Part shown: positions 21,672 through 26,188 of the stretch, piece after piece
How the letters are laid out: each line of letters starts with the position of its first letter
Position numbering within the stretch: the first letter of the stretch is position 1
Assembly (NCBI GenBank): GCA_964427535.1
Contig: CAYRVF010000079.1
Coordinates: 1-26,188, forward strand
Origin: CAYRVF01 sp964427535
GTDB taxonomy: Bacteria > Chloroflexota > Ktedonobacteria > Ktedonobacterales > JADMIN01
Reading direction: 5' to 3'
Length of the DNA: 26,188 nucleotides
Made by a program: the position numbers and the translations under genes
Notes under the pieces: model-generated
Database searches by the model: none
What the model was told of the DNA's origin: nothing
What the model saw: only the letters and a program-made list of their open reading frames with translations

Positions 21672-22855
21672 ATACCCACGACCGCGCGCTAGCGGCAGTG
21701 CCAGAGGGGCCAGCCGGAGCCCAGCATGCGCCCCCACCGACGTACGACGAGCTGCGGGCAGAGTGCGAGCGGCTGCGCGCGGAGAACGTGCGACTCGCCG
21801 CGCGTGTGCAGCAAAGTGAGAAGCGGCGGCATGCCATGATTCACATCATGGACGACCTGAACACGCTGAATCGCAAGCTGGGCGACCAGCGCAAGGCGAT
21901 GCTGCATATCCTGGCGGACTATGAGCAGGACCGCAAGCGGCTAGCTCAGCAGACCCTCCGACTGGACAACTCGCGGCGCGCGTTGCTGCACATCCTGCAA
22001 GACATGCATCAGTCGAACTCTCGGTTGGAGAATAGCCGCAAGGCGATGATCCACATCATGAGCGATCTGACCGAGACGACGGCGCAAGTGCAGCGGCGCG
22101 AGCAAGAGCTGCGTGAGAAGCAAGAACAGCTCGTCCAGGCGGGCAAGCTAGCCACACTGGGCGAGCTGACGACGGGTGTCGCGCACGAGCTGAACAACCC
22201 GCTCAACAACATCGGCATCTTCATCGGCAATGTGATCGACCGCATCGAGTTTTCGTCCGGCGACCGCGACGCGGCGTTGCGCGAGCTGCGAAGCGCGCTA
22301 CAGCAGGTCCACAAGGCGACGCAGATCATCACGCACTTGCGCACTTTTGGCCGCGCCGCGCCAGTGAGCCATGAGCCGGTGGACGTGTTGCGCGTGATCG
22401 AGCAGTCGTTGTCGTTGATGACCGAGCAGCTTCGTCTACGGCAGATCGACGTGAAGCTCGAGCTTCCCGACGCCCCGGTGTTCGTCGAGGCGAACGCGAT
22501 TCAGCTCGAACAGGTCTTCATCAATCTGATCTCGAACGCGCGTGATGCGCTTGCACAGTCCGATATCAAGCGCATCACCGTGACATGTAAGACACGGGGA
22601 CCGACCGTCGAGGTGCGAGTGTCTGATACCGGGCCGGGGATTCCATCAGGCATGGAGCAGCGCATCTTCGACCCCTTCTTCACGACGAAGGAGGTAGGCG
22701 AGGGGACGGGACTGGGACTGTCCATCACCTACGGTATCCTGAAGGATCACAACGGCTCGATAACCGTGGAAAGCGCGCCTAACGGGGGAGCGACGTTCAT
22801 CGTCGAGCTGCCGCTAGGTGCCGGTTCCGAGGTGACGAAGGATATCTTTGTATGA
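21662..22855 (+). CDS. Soluble histidine kinase with heptad-phased coiled coil
   Basis: A 397-residue histidine kinase with no TM and no sensor domain. Residues 28-160 are a long coiled coil containing four copies of A(M/L)(I/L)HI(M/L)xD, with His at 61, 82, 110 and 131. HisKA follows: GKLATLGELTTGVAHELNNPLNNIG with phosphoacceptor His175, of the NtrB/ZraS-like GEL..GVAHE type. The HATPase_c domain has NLISNARDAL (N box), DTGPGIP (G1), FDPFFTTK (F box), and GEGTGLGLSI (G2), so all ATP-binding motifs are present. The ATG at 21662 lies in the last codons of the PAS gene, and its TGA overlaps the following ATG in ATGA. It is probably driven by the PAS protein through their coiled coils. Likely phosphate acceptor: the receiver of the next gene. 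Confidence 0.94.
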   Translation: MVVDTHDRALAAVPEGPAGAQHAPPPTYDELRAECERLRAENVRLAARVQQSEKRRHAMIHIMDDLNTLNRKLGDQRKAMLHILADYEQDRKRLAQQTLRLDNSRRALLHILQDMHQSNSRLENSRKAMIHIMSDLTETTAQVQRREQELREKQEQLVQAGKLATLGELTTGVAHELNNPLNNIGIFIGNVIDRIEFSSGDRDAALRELRSALQQVHKATQIITHLRTFGRAAPVSHEPVDVLRVIEQSLSLMTEQLRLRQIDVKLELPDAPVFVEANAIQLEQVFINLISNARDALAQSDIKRITVTCKTRGPTVEVRVSDTGPGIPSGMEQRIFDPFFTTKEVGEGTGLGLSITYGILKDHNGSITVESAPNGGATFIVELPLGAGSEVTKDIFV

Positions 22856-25113
22856 TGACATCGCGCATTCTGATAGTCGATGATGATCAGACGCTGTTGC
22901 AGGCGCTGCCGGAAGCCATGCGGCTGCGCCTGCCAGAGGCAACCGTCGATACCTGCGACTCCGCCGCCGGCGCCTTGCGCCGGTTGAGCGAGCAAGAATA
23001 CGACGCGATTGTCAGCGACATCAAGATGCCGGGGATGGATGGGCTGACGTTACTCGGCCACATCCGCCAGCTGCAGCCCGACACACCGACGCTGCTCGTC
23101 ACTGGACACGGCGAGCACGATTTGGCGATTCAGGCGCTGCGCGGTGGAGCATACGACTTTATCCAGAAGCCCATCGAGCGCGATTACTTCTTTGCCTCGT
23201 TGAACCGGGCGATTCAGGTGCGGCAGCTCCGGCGCACGGTGGAGGACCAGCGCTGTGCCCTTGAACAGCATGCTGTCTCTCTAGAGGGACAGGTAAAGGA
23301 GCGCACCCGCGAGCTGCTGGAGGCGAACGCGCAGAAAGATCAGATGCTCGCTGCGCGCGACCAGGCCCTCGCCGACGCCGAGCGGGCGAAGGACCGTCTG
23401 GCGTTTCTCGCGAAGGCGAGCACCACGTTGAACAGCTCGCTCGATATCTCGTCCGTGCTCTCGAATCTGGCGCAACTCTGTGTGCCAGAGATGGCGGATT
23501 GGTGCCTCGTCCACGTCCGCAATGAGGGCGAGATGCCACGCGAGGTCGCGTCCGCCGTCACGACCCCCGAGGCGAAGCAAACATTGCAACGCCTGAAGGA
23601 GGCTCATGCCCTCGACATGAGCGAAGCGGGCGGGTTTGCGCACGTCTTCGAGACCGGTGAATCGCGGCTGATCGCGCGTATCGAGCCGAAGCAGATACGC
23701 GATTACGCGCAGAATGCCAGGCACCTCGAATTGATCGAGCAACTGGCGCCGCAGTCCTATATGGCCGTGCCGATGCGCAGCCAGGGACGTGTGATGGGCG
23801 TGATCACGTTTCTGATAACGACATCCGGACGCACGTATGGTCCCGATGATCTGGCTCTGGCGGAAGAGCTTGCTCGCCGGGCCGCGCTCGCGGCGGAGAA
23901 CGCCCGGCTCTATGATGAGGCGCAGCGGGCGACGGAGGAAGAGCAACGGGCGCGCAAGCGCGCGGAATCGCTCGCGCTGCTTTCAAGCAAGCAGGCAGCA
24001 CAACTCGATGCGATCTTCCAGTCGATGGTCGACGGAGTGTATGTCGCCGACACGTCGGGTCGTCTGGTACGTGTCAACCAGAGCGCGTATGAACAGACGG
24101 GGCTCACGGGCGGCGAACTGTTCTCTGTGCCTATATCGGAGCTTGGACGCTACGGCCGCATCGCTCGCCCCGACGACACCGATATGCCTTGGGAGGAGTA
24201 TCCGCTCGTGCGGGCGCTGCGCGGCGAGAGCGGCAATGATCTGGGCATGATCGTCTATCAGCCCAATCGTACGCTACGTATGCGGTTCAGCTTCGCGCCC
24301 GTGCGCGCTGCGGATGGCGAGATCGTCAGCGCCGTAGCCGTGGGCCACGACGTGACCGAGCTGGAACGCCTGCAACGTCAGAAAGACGAATTCCTCAGCA
24401 TCGCCTCGCACGAGCTCAAGACGCCGCTCACCAGCCTCAAGGGGCTGACCCAGCTTACCCGGCGGCGGGTCGAGCGCGGGGGCGTTCCGGTGGATACGCA
24501 TCTGGAGCGCATGGAGCAGGCGATTCTGCGCATGGAGAAGCTCATCAACGACCTGCTGGACGTCTCGCGCATCGAGTCGGGGAAGCTCGCGCTGACACCC
24601 GAACGCGTCGATCTGCGTGCGCTCTGCGAGCAAAGCGCCGACGAGCAGATGGCGGCGACCGAGCGCACAATCGTGCTTGATATGCCCAGCGAGCCGGTGG
24701 AGGCAGTCGTCGATACAGACCGCATCGGCCAGGTGCTAACGAATCTGCTCTCGAACGCGACGAAGTACTCGCGGCCAGAAGACCCGGTGACACTGTCGCT
24801 CACGGTCGAGGGCGAGAGCGCGCTGTTCAGCGTGCGCGACGAGGGGCCGGGTATCCCGAAACAGGAGCTGCAGCATCTGTTCGAGCGTTTCTATCGGGTA
24901 CCGGGCATCGACGTGCAATCGGGCTCGGCGCTCGGCCTGGGGCTGGGCCTCTACATCAGCTCTGAGATTGTAGAGCGCCACGGCGGGCGCATCTGGGCGG
25001 AAAGCGAGCTGGGGAAGGGTAGCAAGTTCTCGTTCGCGATTCCTTTGATGGCATTGCCGTTCCCCGCACACCCGAGTCTCGCCTATAGCGCGCAAGTGTC
25101 TGAGGTGGAGTGA
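22852..25113 (+). CDS. Receiver-GAF-PAS-histidine kinase hybrid
   Basis: A 753-residue cytoplasmic hybrid. The N-terminal receiver (5-120) has acidic pocket DDD (10-12), phosphoacceptor Asp56 (VSDIKMPGMDG), Thr84 and Lys106 (IQKPI), and resembles NtrC/RpfG-type receivers. A coiled coil (125-185) leads to a GAF domain (about 190-355) with a WCLVHV strand. A second linker and a PAS domain (about 385-505, VDGVYVADTSGRLVRVNQSA) come next. HisKA follows, with His520 in SIASHELKTPLTS, and then HATPase_c (NLLSNATKYS, DEGPGIP, LFERFYR, GLGLGLYIS). A receiver in front of a kinase suggests that phosphorylation by the upstream kinase gates this one. ATGA overlap with the previous gene shows coupling. 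No DNA-binding domain exists, so the final output is elsewhere. Confidence 0.94.
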   Translation: MMTSRILIVDDDQTLLQALPEAMRLRLPEATVDTCDSAAGALRRLSEQEYDAIVSDIKMPGMDGLTLLGHIRQLQPDTPTLLVTGHGEHDLAIQALRGGAYDFIQKPIERDYFFASLNRAIQVRQLRRTVEDQRCALEQHAVSLEGQVKERTRELLEANAQKDQMLAARDQALADAERAKDRLAFLAKASTTLNSSLDISSVLSNLAQLCVPEMADWCLVHVRNEGEMPREVASAVTTPEAKQTLQRLKEAHALDMSEAGGFAHVFETGESRLIARIEPKQIRDYAQNARHLELIEQLAPQSYMAVPMRSQGRVMGVITFLITTSGRTYGPDDLALAEELARRAALAAENARLYDEAQRATEEEQRARKRAESLALLSSKQAAQLDAIFQSMVDGVYVADTSGRLVRVNQSAYEQTGLTGGELFSVPISELGRYGRIARPDDTDMPWEEYPLVRALRGESGNDLGMIVYQPNRTLRMRFSFAPVRAADGEIVSAVAVGHDVTELERLQRQKDEFLSIASHELKTPLTSLKGLTQLTRRRVERGGVPVDTHLERMEQAILRMEKLINDLLDVSRIESGKLALTPERVDLRALCEQSADEQMAATERTIVLDMPSEPVEAVVDTDRIGQVLTNLLSNATKYSRPEDPVTLSLTVEGESALFSVRDEGPGIPKQELQHLFERFYRVPGIDVQSGSALGLGLGLYISSEIVERHGGRIWAESELGKGSKFSFAIPLMALPFPAHPSLAYSAQVSEVE

Positions 25114-25160
25114 GCGGGCTAGCGCGGATTCGACTCGTCTCGAACCGTGCGAACAGAATC

Positions 25161-25199
25161 TCACCTCCTACCCCCTTCCCTCTGAGGGAAGGGGTCGCC
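25161..25199. repeat. C-rich/G-rich palindromic element, copy D (terminator-like)
   Basis: CCCCTTCCCTC and GAGGGAAGGGG form an 11-bp perfect inverted repeat around a single T (in RNA, about 9-10 pairs and a short loop). It lies between the convergent hybrid kinase and membrane protein genes and likely terminates both. It is preceded by TCACCTCCTA, shared in outline with copies A and C. Confidence 0.65.
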
Positions 25200-25247
25200 T
25201 ATGGGCGGGTGGCTGCATACGTACGGTATCACCGCGTTGTCAGATGC

Positions 25248-25769
25248 CTAGTGGCCGCCGTGCGCGCCGATGAAGGCGACGATGAGGTAGATCACCCAGA
25301 TCACCACGATTGCGCCGACGACGAGGCCGTAACAACCGAACAGACTCCGCTTGCGGATATCGAGCGCCTGGGCGAGCTGTTCGTCCATGTTGGGCGGGTC
25401 GAGCTCGATCTCGGGGTGTGTTTCTTCCAGCTTCGCGAGCAGCTTACGGAAATCACGGACGTTCGTCATGCCCTCGGCGGCGATGACCGTGTTGCCGTCG
25501 TCGAGGTCGAACATGAGGACGAGCTTGCTCGGGTTGGGGTCTCCGGGTGTGAGGATCATGCGCCGCACGTCTGCCAGGCGGTAGATCGTCTCGGTGTGCT
25601 CCTCGATGTGGAGAACGTTGAACGTGCCGGGGTAGAGGAGCAGCTCTTTGGCGAGGCCGTAGCGCACTCGCGCGAGCGGTTGTGGCTCGCTCTCGTCGTC
25701 GAGTGCCAGCTCGGGAGCGTCTACTCGCGCCTGCTCGCCGTTCTCATCGCTCGAATACATCTCAGACAT
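25248..25769 (-). CDS. C-terminally anchored membrane protein, unknown function
   Basis: A 173-residue protein. An acidic, flexible N-terminus (1-35) is followed by a beta-rich domain (about 40-130) with ELLLYPGTFNVLHIEEHTE, VRRMILTPGDPNPSKLVL, and DDGNTVIAAEGMTNVRDF, which recalls a PH-like fold. A basic turn (IRKRS) and one C-terminal TM helix (about 147-168, GLVVGAIVVIWVIYLIVAFIG) follow, giving a tail-anchored layout. I do not recognise a named family. The ATG at 25769 (MSEMYSS) is chosen over a start at 25892 because a -10 box at 25832-25837 lies between them. The ribosome site is weak. Confidence 0.72.
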   Translation of the reverse strand: MSEMYSSDENGEQARVDAPELALDDESEPQPLARVRYGLAKELLLYPGTFNVLHIEEHTETIYRLADVRRMILTPGDPNPSKLVLMFDLDDGNTVIAAEGMTNVRDFRKLLAKLEETHPEIELDPPNMDEQLAQALDIRKRSLFGCYGLVVGAIVVIWVIYLIVAFIGAHGGH

Positions 25770-25831
25770 AGATGTGCTACCGGCAACCTTCGCTTGTGGC
25801 GGGGTCTCATCTCGTCGAGGCCGCTGGGCGT

Positions 25832-25837
25832 ATTGTA
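25832..25837 (-). promoter_or_regulatory. -10 box for the C-terminally anchored protein
   Basis: On the minus strand TACAAT (one mismatch to TATAAT) lies about 63 bp before the ATG at 25769. No convincing -35 is visible; TGCAGT 16 bp upstream is weak. It supports the shorter gene start. Confidence 0.4.
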
Positions 25838-25922
25838 GCATGCCGCTTCGGGCACTGCAGCCACGTGGGGCGGCCCCCTTCTCAGGTGACATCGAGAGCG
25901 AGGGCCGCGCCTGAAGGGGCAG

Positions 25923-26188
25923 CTACCCGTTGCGCTTCAGCTTGCCGGTGCGCTTGGCATAGCGCTCGGCGATATTGAAGATGTACTGGCCCAACGGCAC
26001 CAACACGATGCCGCAGACGACGAGCGGCCAGATGTCGCCGCCGAGTTTGCCCAGGCCGACGCCGCCCTGGATGGCCTGGCGTAGACCGTCGAGCAGGTAG
26101 GTCGCGGGGGAGATCCACGAGAACGCCTGCAGCACCGGTGGCAGCACCGAGACGGGATAGTAGACGCCCGAGACGAGCAGCAGAATCG
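25923..26188 (-). CDS. ABC-2 type transporter permease, C-terminal fragment
   Basis: The last 88 codons of an ABC-2 type permease whose 5' part lies beyond the right edge. SGVYYPVSVLPPVLQAFSWI, then SPATYLLDGLRQAI, is the typical C-terminal signature of DrrB-like ABC-2 permeases (a YYP.s.LP..l...s...P.ty...g.R segment). A final TM helix follows (LVVCGIVLVPLGQYIF) and a basic tail (ERYAKRTGKLKRNG). It probably exports a drug, lipid or polysaccharide with an ATPase encoded farther right. The frame is open to the window end. Confidence 0.88.
   Translation of the reverse strand, partial: ILLLVSGVYYPVSVLPPVLQAFSWISPATYLLDGLRQAIQGGVGLGKLGGDIWPLVVCGIVLVPLGQYIFNIAERYAKRTGKLKRNG

Noticed and set aside
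21655..21675. Frameshift splitting one long PAS-kinase gene
   Set aside because: The kinase has its own start in the overlap and a separate non-homologous N-terminal segment (Pro/Ala-rich, residues 8-27) before its coiled coil, and the next gene pair shows the same overlap style. Natural coupling is simpler.
1..26188. CRISPR arrays, tRNA or rRNA genes, insertion sequences, phage genes
   Set aside because: No regularly spaced repeats, cloverleaf-like sequences, rRNA segments or transposase/integrase motifs were seen on either strand.

Overview
This 26 kb window comes from a high-GC bacterial chromosome. I see no plasmid, phage or insertion-sequence genes. The gene mix suggests Chloroflexota (Ktedonobacteria- or Thermomicrobia-like): a Ser/Thr kinase with an NBR1-type extracellular Ig domain and a Pro/Thr tail, a two-FtsX-domain permease, DUF948-like proteins, GTAGGGGCGA-type intergenic repeats, and GTG starts beside ATG. 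No 16S rRNA or other decisive marker is present, so this placement is an inference.

Layout. (1) 3-5486, + strand: four alpha/beta-hydrolases with an aspartate nucleophile in series (epoxide hydrolase C-terminus, divergent hydrolase, complete epoxide hydrolase, epoxide-hydrolase-like protein), then a DipZ-like thioredoxin-fold protein lacking its second active-site cysteine. This looks like a detoxification or catabolic cluster. (2) 5553-10007, - strand: a 1000-residue FtsX-type permease followed by a membrane-anchored protein of unknown function. (3) 10008-10690: a 683 bp divergent control region, then a transmembrane Ser/Thr kinase on the + strand (10691-12613). (4) 12801-16454: a cysteine-desulfurase-like PLP enzyme and a DPP-IV-type S9 peptidase. 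(5) 16648-19690: rpsT with a good promoter and a 13-bp hairpin, two small overlapping membrane genes, and an MFS transporter. (6) 19926-25113: a three-gene signalling operon with overlapping stop/start codons: a four-PAS protein, a soluble histidine kinase with a heptad-phased coiled coil, and a receiver-GAF-PAS-histidine kinase. (7) 25248-26188, - strand: a C-terminally anchored membrane protein and the end of an ABC-2 permease.

The most distinctive part is the signalling operon. The PAS protein ends in a signalling-type coiled coil but has no kinase domain. The next gene is a kinase that has a long coiled coil but no sensor domain. The third gene puts a receiver in front of a second kinase. 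Together they read as a split sensor feeding a phosphorelay. The PAS array also carries a 178-bp perfectly duplicated tract, and the kinase coiled coil has four His-centred motifs spaced 21, 28 and 21 residues apart.

The intergenic DNA contains four related C-rich/G-rich palindromes, two of them between convergent genes, and two copies of another hairpin repeat. I found no tRNA, rRNA, CRISPR array or transposase.
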